Of a stretch of DNA of 64,000 nt, positions 1 through 11,027 are shown piece by piece. Below the pieces are notes generated by a model. That model did no database searches. It had not been told where the DNA came from and saw nothing but the letters and a program-made list of their open reading frames with translations. The stretch lies in assembly GCF_030704535.1 (NCBI RefSeq), contig NC_081820.1:24732001-24796000 (forward strand). The letters run 5' to 3'. This DNA is from Vitis vinifera (taxonomy: Eukaryota; Streptophyta; Magnoliopsida; Vitales; Vitaceae). How positions within the stretch are numbered: the stretch's first letter is position 1; every line of letters starts with the position of its first letter. The position numbers were made by a program, and so were the translations under genes.

Positions 1-817
1 CATCTTCTTTGTATTTGAATATGAGTACTTGATAGGTTGGAGATTTTTGTGACTCCGTAGGAATTCTTCAATGCTATCATCTAATGATATATGTCTCCTA
101 TGGAACTTGTAAACCAAATAGGCACAATATCCCGAGTAGAGTTCTTCCTGTGACTAAACACAAATCAATTGTCAAAGCAATGAATATTTTCAAAAAAAAA
201 ACAAGATATCACAAATAAAGTTAAATCCATCTGATACAAATGGCAGGAAAAACCATTCTACCTTCGTACTAAGTAAAACATGTGGTAGTGTTGTTAGAGA
301 GCCAAGTGAAGTAGCTACTTTAACAATCACTTAATTCACCTAAAATGAATTTTTTTCACTAAGCTTTTACAGTGTATTGTTGCTTGGGGAGCAATTTGAT
401 GGAACTACTAATGGGTTGAATAGCAGAAAGAAAAAATAATATGTTGTTGGATGCATAGGACTGGGGCCTTGGATAAGAAGACCCCAATTTCAATTCAATT
501 ATTTTGACTTCTTTAGATGTTGGTGGAGTTGAATTACACTTAAATTAAGTTCACCCTAGTCAATATATAAAAACAATTTGGAAGTAGAATTTGAATTTAC
601 AAATTTAAAAATTGAATTCACATTCAATTTAATTTGTACTGTTAAACAAAGCAAATTCAATTTAGAGATCACTGAACATCCTTTGAATGTAAGAATTCCA
701 AAAATTTTCATATCAACTCTTTATAATATTACTTCACAAAAAATTAGTAGTGGAATTTGGTAGCCTTACCAATAATGCGTAGTAACCAACCTCCTAGCAA
801 GGAAGAAATGCACAGTA

Positions 818-1094
818 TGATGAAAATTTAAACAACATAAGATCACATGTAGACATTAAAGCATGCATTAAACAAGAATAAACGAAACGCTCACCTTGAT
901 TAATGTCGTGGAAAGCCATTTTCGTGCTCCACTGCATCCAAGACGAAGCTTAGTCTGTGATGGTATGTGAATCCGGGTTCAATGAGCTCTTCCATTTTTT
1001 ACACCCAAGATTCAGTCCAAATGTGATGTACGTGCCCTCTCCAGCCCAAAGAAGAAGAAGCTGAGAAATGGAGCAAAAGAGCTTTCTCTTTTCA

Positions 1095-1136
<42 letters not shown>

Positions 1137-1340
1137 CACATTATTTGGACCACTTGACTTAATGGGTTAGTCAAATGAATTAGGGTGAGCCCATAAAAAA
1201 TAAAAAATAAATAAAAAATAAAAAAAACAAGCAACAATATGTGTCTAGTCCCATTATGGACTACAATGCAAAAATAAAATAACATTGATTTATGGCATTA
1301 TCACATTGATTATGTAAGTCCACACATAAAAATTCCAACA
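818..1340 (-). repeat. 3' LTR of the decayed copia element
   Basis: 523 bp, TG...CA in plus orientation. It is longer than the partner LTR, largely through a (TA)n run near 1098-1129 and A-rich additions near 1190-1230. A purine tract on the minus strand (plus-strand 1341-1353, attctcctactt) adjoins it as the polypurine tract. Confidence 0.9.
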
Positions 1341-1549
1341 ATTCTCCTACTTGGACTACATAATCAAACATCACCACATATACATAATCATAAATCAATA
1401 TCCCATAGAATCTCATCAAAACAAATAATCAAAAGCAATCATACATGCTTCATTGCTTGATTCACAGGAAAACATACAATAATAGCAATCCTTCCAACAA
1501 TAGCATAATATTACAATACCAAAAATGGCTTCCACTAACTTAATGCAAC

Positions 1550-4500
1550 TTAGGCTCCCAACAACCCCATTTGAGATACATGTTCATGAAACACAACTAT
1601 GGGTAAACCTTTTGTTAGTGGATCTGCCAACATACATTTTGTGGACATGTGTTCAATATCAATAAGAGACTCTGCCATTTTCTCCTTAACAAAATAAAAC
1701 TTTACATCAATATGCTTGGAGCAAGAAATACTCCTAGTGTTCTTGGAGAAAGCAACAGCTGCGGAATTATCACAAAATAATTTCAATGGTCTAGAAATGG
1801 AGTTAACTACTCCCAAACCTAAAATAAAATTTTGCATCCATATAGCATGACAACAAGCCTCATAACATGCCACATACTCTGCCTTCATAGTTGAGGATGT
1901 TGTAAGTGTCTACTTGACACTTTTCCAAGGTACAGCCCCTCCTGGCATCATAAAAATATAGTTTGTAGTGCATTTCTTATCATCTATGCAACCAGCAAAA
2001 TCAGCATCACAAAACCCAACTACATCAAGTATGTTGGTGCGCTAATATGTCAACATTAAGTCCTTAGTTCCTTGAAAATACCTAAGGACCTTCTTAGCAG
2101 CTTTCCAATGTTGACTCCCAGGATTGCTCAAGTACCTTCCCAACATGCCCACAACAAAAGCAATATCAGGGTGTGTACATACTTGAGCATACATAAGGCT
2201 GCCAACTAAAGATGAATAAGGAATGGTTCTCATTTCCTCTCTCTCATGATAATTTTGAGGACACTGAGCCTTTGAAAACTTATCACCCTTCACAATTGGT
2301 GCTCTAGTAGAACTACAGTTATGCATATTGAACCTCTTCAATATCTTCTCAATATAGGTTCTTTGAGACAATTTAAACACCTCATTAGCCCTATCACGAA
2401 GAATCTTTATGCTCAAAACATAAGAAGTCTCACCAAGATCCTTCATGTCAAAATAGGTTGACAACATGTGCTTTGTCTCAATCAACAAGTCAGAATCATT
2501 TCATGCGAGTAGTATATCATCAACATATAAAACAAGAAATATGTAACTACTCCTACTAACCCTTAAATATATGCATTTGTCAATTGTATTCTCTTTAAAA
2601 CCATTTTGGGTGATAATTCTATCAAACTTTAGATACCACTGCCTCGAAGCTTGTTTAAGACCATAAATTGATTTATTGAGCTTGCAAACTAAATATTCCT
2701 TTCCAACTTCTGCAAAACCAGTAGGCTACTCCATATACACGTTCTCATCCAGATCACCATTCAAGAAAGCTGTCTTGACATCCATCTGATGTAGCTCCAA
2801 ATCAAAATGAGCTACTATGGTCATAATCACTCTAAAAGAGTTCTTGGTCGATACAGGTGAGAATGTTTCTTTAAAATCAATTCATTCTCTTTGACTATAA
2901 CCTTTAACCACAAGTCTAGCTTTATATCTCTCTATTTGCCCGCTAGAATCATGTTTGGTCTTAAAGACCCACTTGCATGCAACTGGTTTACAACCATGTG
3001 GCAATTCAACCAAATCCCAAACACCATTCATATACATAGTTCATTTCATCATCCATGGCTTTTTTCCAAGAAGTGAATTGAGGACAATGAATTGCTTCTT
3101 GATAAGTGACTGGATCAGAAGCATCATAACCATCATACTCATGCTCCTGCAAATAAATCATATAATCATCTGAAATAGCCGGCCTACGAACCCTTTGTGA
3201 TATTCTTAAAAGAATCCCATCAACAACAGTACCATCAACAGGAATATCAAGTTCCACTTGATCACAATACTCTCCTTGATTAGTGGTCGGTTGTTGGACA
3301 ATAGGAACATCCACATCTGGAACATGAGATGTAGGAAAAGGAATTATAACATGCTCTTCTCCAAAAGGTATCTCATGAGGCACAAAATTAGGATCAACAT
3401 TAACTTCATCTTCAAACTATACAACTCTGTCTGACTCAATGATCTTAGTGGTATGAAATGGATAATAAAATCTGGAACCCCTTGATCCAATGCAATAACC
3501 AACGAAGAAACCACTAATGGTTTTAGGATCAAGTTTCTTTGATTGTGGGTTATATGGTATAACCTCAGCCTTACATACCCAAACATGAAAATGGTGAAAA
3601 CTCGATTTCTTCCCTGACGGCTCATTAGGTGTCTTAGGCACAGACTTAGTGGGCACTTGATTCAAAATATATGTCGCAGTCCTTAAGGCTTCACCCCACA
3701 GAAATTATGGTAAGGAGGAATTAGACAACTTGCAGCTCACCATATCCAATAATGTGTGATTCCTCATTTCTACAACCCCATTATGTTAAGGAGTGTCTGG
3801 CATTACATATATAGCATCAATGCCGCATTCCAACAAAAACTTAGCGAATGGTCCGAGATTTCATCCAATCTCATCATATCTCCCATAATACTGACCACCT
3901 CTATCAGACTTTACAACTTTAATGGGCTTTCTCAACTACAACTCCACCTTAGCCTTAAAGGCCTTAAACATATTTAGGGAGTCAGATTTCTCATGGATTA
4001 GTTCAATATAACCATATCTAGAGAAATCATCAATAAAAGTGATGAAATATTTATAACCTCCTAAAGCAGTTGGTGTCATGGGACCACATATATCTATGTG
4101 GATCAAGTCTAAAGTACTTTCACACCAATCAATCTTTTCATTTCTGGTCTTAACTGTCATCTTCTCCTTTAAACAAACAACACAAGTCTCGAAGTTTGAA
4201 AAATCAAGATTAGAAAGCACACCATCTCTAACCAATCTCTCTACTCTTTGCCTAGAAATATGACCTAGGCGTTTGTGTCACAACATGGAAGAACTTATAT
4301 TCATTCTAGCACGCTTGCAACCAATAACAGAATTAACAGAAGATGAATCACATAAAGGACCATGATGTAAATTGAGACTATAAAGATTGCCAAACAAAAA
4401 AGCATTGCCAATTAGAACTGAGTTGCTAAATATATCCACTTTTCCTCATCCAAAGTGGAAAATGTAACCTTGTCTATCCAAAATAGATACAGAAATCAGA

Positions 4501-5709
4501 TTCCTCCTAAGTGAGGGTATGTAGGCAACATTGTGTAACAACAAAAAAACTTTATGTGATCAACCTTAGCTTTATCATGCCAAAAAATTCTACTTTCACT
4601 TTGCTTCCATCACCCATATACACACATTCTTCATGCTTTGACGACTTCCTTTTGTTTGTCATCTCTTGCAAAGAATTAGTGACATGAATAGTGGCACCTG
4701 TATCTAACCACCAAGAATTGGCATGAACATCAACAATATTAGTCTCAATCATGTTTGCATTCAAATTAACCACAACCACAATTTCACCTTTCTTTTTTTT
4801 TTTCTAGCCAATTTTTAAACTTGAAGTAATCAGCCTACTTGTGGCCAATCTTGTGGCAAAAGTTGCACTTCCCCTTGAATCTCTCACTCTTTGTAGCATT
4901 AGAAGAAGCAGATGCATTGGAGGTTCCTTAACTCGAATTCCTTTTCCTCTTAAATTGCTTAGAGCCTCCAAAATTCTTGTGTGAAGGTTTTTTCTTCATA
5001 TTACTCACTTAGTCAGTAACAAGAGCAAGGGAGTGAGTCTCATTTTCTTCAGTGAGACTTCATGTTGCACCACAATGGACATCAACTCCTCTAGAGTCCA
5101 TTCTTCCTTCAAGGCATTAAAAGTCAACTTCACCACATCAAAGGAAGTAGGAAGTGACTCGAGTATCAACCATTTCAAGAATTTCTCACTCAACTCCACT
5201 TTCATCTCATTTGCCTTGTTGAAGTGGTGCTTTAGCTTGATGATGTGATCTCTAACCCCACCTACTCCATCATACATAGTGGTTGTCAGAAGCTTCAAAT
5301 AAGTTGTCATTTCTGCCTTATCAATCTTGGTATAATTGGCTTTCACATATTCCAAAAAGTTTTTGGCCATTTCCGTTTTTGGGACACATTCTTTAATAGA
5401 TTTATCCATAGTATACTTCATCACCATCAAAAACCTCCTATTGGAGTGCTCCCATATCTCATAAAAGGATCTTTCATCAGCAGAGCTCACATCAGTGGGC
5501 TTACTTGGCACATCAACTCTCAAAGCCAAGTCCAAATTGTGTAAAGTTATATGCACATTGAAAGACTCATACCATTCCTCAATTATTTCCAGTAAGGGAC
5601 TTGATGGCAGATAATTGCAGAGTAATTCCAGGATTGCTAGTAATTGGAAAATATAAAAATTAAACAATATGCATGTTACTACAATATCATGCTCTTTGTT
5701 AGTTTCCAT
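1550..5709 (-). pseudogene. Copia gag-pol remnant
   Basis: Gag (UBN2-type) is at 5709-5005, recognisable by LHNLDLALRVDVPSKPTD and a long helical region. The zinc knuckle near 4880-4810 reads CNFCHKIGHK, then a stop, and lacks its last Cys. Protease (4779-4552) keeps DTGA. The pre-integrase and integrase stretch is at 4235-3936 (CVVCLKEK, HIDICGP, FIDDFSRYGY) and 3665-3417. Reverse transcriptase pieces run from about 3380 to 2042, with MKDLGETSYVLSIKI at the C-terminal side. RNase H is at 1888-1550 (LFCDNSAAVAFSKN, KHIDVKFYFVKEK). Many frameshifts and stops separate the blocks, so no functional polyprotein is expected. The roughly 1 kb from 5710 to 6757 is untranslated leader with no recognised coding content. 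Confidence 0.9.
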
Positions 5710-6757
5710 AAATTTTCAATTTAGCAATAGCTTGGAATTTTGAAATTCCACAGCGGTAAGGACAACTAATTAAATATCACAACTAAGATACACTAATTTT
5801 ATTACCGAAAGGGAAAAAGAAAATTAGTATGGTTCATAATATATAATTAATTTCCTTCACCAATCTAAACATCCTACCAAGTATTATAATCATCGATAGG
5901 ACAATTACAATACCCTTATGGACCTTAATAATCACAATAATAAAGCAACCAAAAGTGGGAGATAAAATATCTCAACAAAGACAATTTGACACATATTGGA
6001 TCACGATAAGCAACCACATATATGTTCACTATTGTTATGATAAACTCAAATATTTAATTTGCACAACTTGATACACTTGGAATTGCAATAGGCAATCACA
6101 CAAGTGTTCTTCATTGCCATAATAAATTTAAATATTTAACAAAAATGGCCTAGGACAACATTATTGGTATAAGATAAAAAATTATACCATAAAGAACAAT
6201 AATAATAATAATAATTGTCCCAATAAAACCAAATTTAACAAATGCATAATCATTCCAAGAATACCAAGACAACCAAAACCAAAAAAAAAAAAAAGTTTTT
6301 TTAATGATGTCATGATGACGTCATCTCATCTTCTCCACCAGAACAGGACTTGGTTTTGGTTCTTTTGGAAAAAAAAAAAAAAAAATTCGGCCAAAATTTT
6401 GTGCATTTTCCAATGAAAACACTTAGGTTTCCACCCTCAAACATCAATCTTTCAATCTAAACCCAAAAAATACACAAAAAAACGCATAAAAGGAAGAACC
6501 AAAATAAGCCCTAATTTCCGAAATTCCATCAAATGAGCTCCAAAAACCATTAAAAAAAAAAAAAAGATGGGTTTTAATTTGCTTTAAACAATATTCTTTA
6601 CAAGTCTCCAACATCAATCGGGCTTGAAAACTGAGAAACAACACCAAACGAAAAAAAATAAAAATAAAAATAAAAGCTCCAAAAAAAATGGCTTCCAAAA
6701 CCAAAAAAGGGGAAACCTAAAATAACCCAAATATGCAGCTCAAATGTCATCCATGTT

Positions 6758-6770
6758 GGCTCTGATACCA
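6758..6770 (-). other. Primer-binding site (initiator Met-tRNA)
   Basis: The minus strand reads TGGTATCAGAGCC, the standard copia primer-binding sequence, two bases from the inner edge of the 5' LTR. Confidence 0.92.
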
Positions 6771-6772
6771 AT

Positions 6773-7237
6773 TGATGAAAATTTAAACAACATAGGATCA
6801 CATGTAGACATTAAAGCATGCATTAAATGAGAATAAACGAAACGCTCACCTTGATTAATGTCGTGGAAAGCCATTTTCGTGCTCCATAGCCTCCAAGACG
6901 AAGCTCAGTCCGTGATGGTATGTGAATCCGGGTTCAATGAACTCTTCCCTTTCTTACACCCAAGATTCAGTCCAAATGTGTTGTGCGTGCCCTCTCCAAC
7001 CCAAAGAAGAAGAAGCAGAGAGATGGAGCAAGAGAGCTTTCTCTTTTCACTTATATATATAATTATCATGCATTAAACACATTATTTGGAGTCAAGTGAA
7101 TTAGGGTGAGCTCATAAAAAATAACAAGCAACAATATGTATCCAGCCCTATTATGGACCACAATGTAAAAATAAAATAACATTGATTTATGACATTATCA
7201 CATTGATTATGTAAGTTCTCACAAAAAAATTCTAACA
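6773..7237 (-). repeat. 5' LTR of the decayed copia element
   Basis: 465 bp, closely matching 818-1340 but without the long TA run. It is the 5' LTR because the element reads on the minus strand. Confidence 0.9.
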
Positions 7238-8590
7238 CAGTAAAGTAGGAGACACTTGAGTGAAGAAAGCCTTACCAATCACCAAGCATTTGCAGCAATA
7301 GTAGCATTCCGGACAATTATAATATTCTTTTTGAAGTCCTATATGAAACCATCCAAGCCATGTTAGTCACAAGGAATAATGCCCTTGACAGCCCAAATAA
7401 TATTTTTATGAGAAGCAAGAATGGGAGGGATTAATTAAGATGAAAGAACTCTAAATAAATCATTTATCTTGTTCTTTTGAGAAATTGATGATTGCAAGTA
7501 GCAACCTTACCTCGGAATGTTAAGGTGTAGGGAGAAAGTAACCCCTCTGTTAACAATGGAAGTCCAATTTGTAAAAATTAGGAATGAATAAAATAAAATT
7601 TTAATTTTAAAGAAAATTGGAGTTGAAGCCTTACTCATAAAGGGTAGCAATAGATTAATTGTTATGAACTTCCAAAGCGCTGCAAGATTAAACCAAACCA
7701 GTGAAATTAGGGATAGAAATATTGAAGACTCATTCAAGGAAGATAAAAGCAGGTCATCATGTATCCTACTCACATTTTTTGTACAAGTTGCTTGAGTTGT
7801 AGCATTGAAAGGTATTCTCATCTATAGCTGTACAGTTGCAAATTTGCCCTTTCATTTTGCGTTGGCTGCTGCAGAAGAGAGGCAAAAATGAAAGCTGAAG
7901 CACCAGAAGCAGGTAATCTTGCAAATCTGACATGGAAAGATTGCTGGACTCTGGAAGTGCCTTCAGCGGTTGAATAACCATGTATGTGCTGATGGTGCAG
8001 GAATACGGCATATCTACCACGGACACGTATTCTCCGACTATTGCATAAGAGTATGTTGGTGATGAGGAAGAGGAATAGCCTGTCGTGTTGCATGGAATAA
8101 TAGGAATGTAGTTGTGGTCGCTGATTGACTGCTCACAGTTCATCGAAAGTATTGTATAGAATATCGGTCCAGACCCGAACCATGATAAAAAGTTTTCCAT
8201 GCAGAAGGCAAATAAGATCGAAATCCATTCATCCTGTAATATGCACCAATGGAATGAAGAGGACTGGAGATCAAACAGTTGCCCTTCTTTAGCCCAGGAT
8301 CCACCACCCGAATGCTATAATTCTGGTAGTTGATATCCGCAACATAGAATTTCCCACCGTACAGGTTTATCATAGTACAATTGTTTTCGCAAATAAATTC
8401 ATACTCAGGTTAACCGCAAATGGGGGGATCGCCTTGTAATCCAAAAGGGTAGTAAATATCTCCGCAGGAAGAGGGGCTGCATATCTGGTACTTGTGATCC
8501 TTAGCAACACAAACTGAAAGGAAGCAGGCATGGAGAACTACAGTAATGAGGCCTACTCCCACAAGTTTTGCGTCCTTCAACATCATCAAC

Positions 8591-8591
8591 T

Positions 8592-8634
<43 letters not shown>

Positions 8635-8655
8635 AGAGCGAGAGAGAGAGAGAGA
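8591..8655. repeat. (GA)n microsatellite in psi-1 5' leader
   Basis: Mostly GA dinucleotides with a few interruptions, directly upstream of the psi-1 start codon. The intact homologue has only a short GAGAGAG at the same place (39832-39839). Confidence 0.95.
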
Positions 8656-10262
8656 TGCTCTGTTCTTGGGTTAGTTCAGATCAAATTAGTCACTCACATG
8701 GCTTGGTAGGATATCGATCATAATTCTACCAATTTAAATAATATATATAAGTAATTTTTTCTAAAAAAATTCAAGTAAATTTTCATTTATAATTTTTTTA
8801 AATTTAAAGTTTTTTTATTCTGAAATTCCCAAGAAGCGCACCTACTTCATAACTTCCTTGTTTTCACTATTTTGTTCAAATCTAATTATAAATATAAAGT
8901 AGGTGAGAAACCGTGCAAATTAAAAAATTAAAATAATAATAATAATAATAATGCTTTAATTATTAGAATTTAGTTCCTAATAAATCAACACATTTTAAAG
9001 TATTCCACCGGTGAAGAGCAAACCATCCTTTTCCTAAAAGCGACATTTTCAAGAAGCGGGAGATAATCCACGTGTCAGTATAAGTCTATCCTGAAATTAA
9101 ATATTTTTGGCTTAATTCTTTCTTAAACAGCAAGCAAAGGCAAATAGGTTCCCCCTTTCGTGAAAGGAGTCCATTTGCTTATTGGGCCTAGAATCATAGC
9201 CAATTGGGCCAAGGAAGCAATTCTAGCCATCAACACAAACCTATCTGGCCTTGCTCTCAAGTAATATTAAATGGCTATATTCTAGCAAGTTATCGGGACC
9301 CAATCAATCGGAGAGCCCAAATGGGTCTTTATTTGGACTGGCAGTGAATATCAGTCAGTGGCTACATTCTAGCAAATGCCTCTCACCTTAATATAGATTC
9401 GGTGTACATGGTACCATAATTCCTGAGTACTCTATTGCATGTCGTACTTACTCTTGAGAAGTTGCTTAAGAACCACCATCAGATCTTCAGACATCATTTT
9501 TCCAGGTTGTTTGATGGTTTGATAAGGAGTGACATGCTATTTTATTTTCTAAACCATTTTTTATTCTTTAATTTACCTTTAGAATGACTCCATAATATTG
9601 ATGAAAGCATGTTCAACTTTGTAGAACTCCTGAATGCATGTTAGACCGAACGATTAACCGCCCTATAATGCTTGATCTGTGTAAGCCAACAACTTTCTAT
9701 TAGTTAAGCTTATCTTTAATTACCACTAACAATTACTAATTCAATAAGTCGATGTGCCTTCATCTAACTTGTTCAAATTAGCGCCTCTTATTCCATTGAA
9801 AAAGAAAAAACTTTAGAGAGAGAAACAATCTTAAATTTAATTAATTAATGGGTTGTTCAACTCTACATGATAGATTTCATATCTTTATCACTAAGAACGT
9901 GTTTCACACATTTTCTCCTTTTTCAAAAATATTACGGATCGATGAGCTTTATTAAAAACTAAGTATTATAAATAGTGTTTTAATAAAGTTACCAAAATTT
10001 TTGGTCAACAAAGAATTATACTAGCTTATTGGTCAACATAAGAAATATAAGAAGGTAATAAGTTTAAATATAAAAGTTGTTTTTCTTAAACAATAACTTT
10101 AAAATTCAATTAAAATTATCTTTTCAAAAGACAATTTTCAATTGATTTATTAAAAAGTGCAATAGATTTGGAAATAGTTTTAAAAATGACATATTTTAAT
10201 AATTATTTTTTTTAAATTGTTATATTTTTTTCAAAAACCATTTATATGTTTTATTTCTTTTG
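8656..10262. other. Region upstream of psi-1; includes duplicated block 8780-9500
   Basis: No gene seen. 8780-9500 matches 13150-13740 closely, including an AAT microsatellite near 8930-8952 and a segment starting ttccccctttcgtgaaagga. Part of it also recurs in diverged form at 60480-60860 and 62880-63420. 9500-10262 is AT-rich with nothing recognisable. Confidence 0.75.
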
Positions 10263-10275
10263 TCATTTTGAGCAG

Positions 10276-10680
10276 GCATTCTGGTATCGGGACTCTTCTT
10301 CATTTCTAAGACATTGAATTTCCTCGTTGCAGTGATGATGAAGAAAAGGAAACAACTTAAGGTGGAAAGTGTAAAAGACAAGCCTTTCAAGATCATCTGG
10401 TCGGTTAATAAATAAAAAGGAAAGCAAAAAACAAGAGAAAACTGTAGAACTCAGCAAAATGGTACCACAGATGGAGCAATTGAAGTTCTCCTACTGATTT
10501 TTCTGTAATTGTCCTTTACAGTGGCTATTGTTGCAGCAGTGAAGACTTTGTTCGGGATTCCATGGGTTGCGATATTCTTGATCTACAAATGGAGAAGAGG
10601 AACTTATCCATGAACCATGCGATTGAGGAGTTCATTCAAGCTCAAAATAATCCAACACCGATAAGTAACTCTTACTCAAA
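10276..10680 (+). pseudogene. Plus-strand relic of an LRK10-like membrane/juxtamembrane exon
   Basis: After an acceptor (CAG at 10519-10521), the plus strand from 10522 encodes AIVAAVKTLFGIPWVAIFL followed by IYKWRRG. After a 1-nt deletion near 10600 it continues NLSMNHAIEEFIQAQNNPTP. This is the membrane span and juxtamembrane pattern of the cluster (compare [18 protein letters not shown] in the intact minus gene). Similarity stops near 10680, before the kinase lobe. Upstream, an acceptor-like site at 10271-10275 opens a short frame (10278-10415) with a hydrophobic stretch ILVSGLFFISKTLNFLVAV and then basic residues. It may be another small membrane exon, but that part is weak. No ectodomain exon was found upstream. 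Confidence 0.65.
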
Positions 10681-11027
10681 ACAACAACAAAATTGTTCCA
10701 TTGCTTCTAGCTTTCTTACTTTTAGGTTCCCCTTTCCTGAATTATGCCATAGATTCGGTGTGCAGTGTACCATAATAATTCCTGAGTACTCTACTGCATG
10801 TCCTACTTAGTCTGGAGAAGTTTCTTAGGAACCGCCGTCAGATCTTCAGACATCATTTTTTCCAGGTTTGGACCGATTCGTACAGAAATTATCGATGAAG
10901 TTACAGTGGGAATTGTTCGAACTCAGTTATGCTAAATGTTGTATTAGCTATGTTCTGTTGAGAACAGTTTGGGGCCTCATTAAGGGAAGTTGATATTCAA
11001 AACTCCAATCTACTTTCTTTTCCTCCC
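10681..11027. repeat. Copy of a cluster-associated intergenic block
   Basis: Contains sequence shared with 9400-9500, 13650-13740 and 63290-63600 (for example cagacatcatttttccagg and ggaccgattcgtacagaaat). It always lies on the 3' side of minus-strand kinase remnants, so it was probably carried along in cluster duplications. Confidence 0.7.

Larger units (their letters stand above)
818..7237 (-). mobile_element. Ty1/copia LTR retrotransposon, decayed, complete with both LTRs and TSD
   Basis: Two terminal repeats that begin TGATGAAAAT and end with CA bound a 6.4-kb element coded on the minus strand. A perfect 5-bp target duplication CAGTA flanks it at 813-817 and 7238-7242. A primer-binding site complementary to initiator Met-tRNA lies beside the right LTR. 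The internal domain order on the minus strand is gag, zinc knuckle, protease, integrase, reverse transcriptase, RNase H, as in copia. All coding blocks are split by stops and frameshifts. The paralogous locus at 13000-13070 retains the empty site, so insertion followed the local duplication or hit only one copy. It sits in an intron of psi-1, 24 bp upstream (in the gene's direction) of a small exon's acceptor. Confidence 0.95.
1..8586 (-). pseudogene. LRK10-like receptor kinase pseudogene (psi-1), runs off left edge
   Basis: Reading the minus strand, exon 1 starts at the ATG at 8584-8586 and ends near 7774 at a GTGAG donor. It encodes a signal peptide, a GUB_WAK-like cysteine region (CGDIYYPFGLQGDPP) and a WAK_assoc-like tail. 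It is closely related to exon 1 of the intact gene at 39826. An in-frame TAA lies at 8410-8412. A net 1-nt deletion in a T-run near 8185 shifts the frame between the two halves. Small in-frame-sized exons remain at 7635-7679 (45 nt) and 770-793 (24 nt). The kinase exon begins at 147 (acceptor AG 148-149) and continues out of the window; it encodes the membrane end and juxtamembrane part (RRHISLDDSIEEFL). An 8-bp deletion near 115-122 puts the membrane segment out of frame. A copia element occupies the intron between the two small exons. Three lesions plus the insertion make this a confident pseudogene. The part of the kinase domain outside the window is unseen. Confidence 0.88.

Noticed and set aside
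6758..6770. tRNA-like sequence
   Set aside because: It is the retrotransposon primer-binding site, only 13 nt matching the tRNA 3' end; no tRNA gene.
7276..7305. Additional psi-1 micro-exon next to a GTAAG donor at 7271-7275
   Set aside because: A donor is visible and conserved at 13090, but no AG acceptor is found close upstream, so an exon cannot be delimited.
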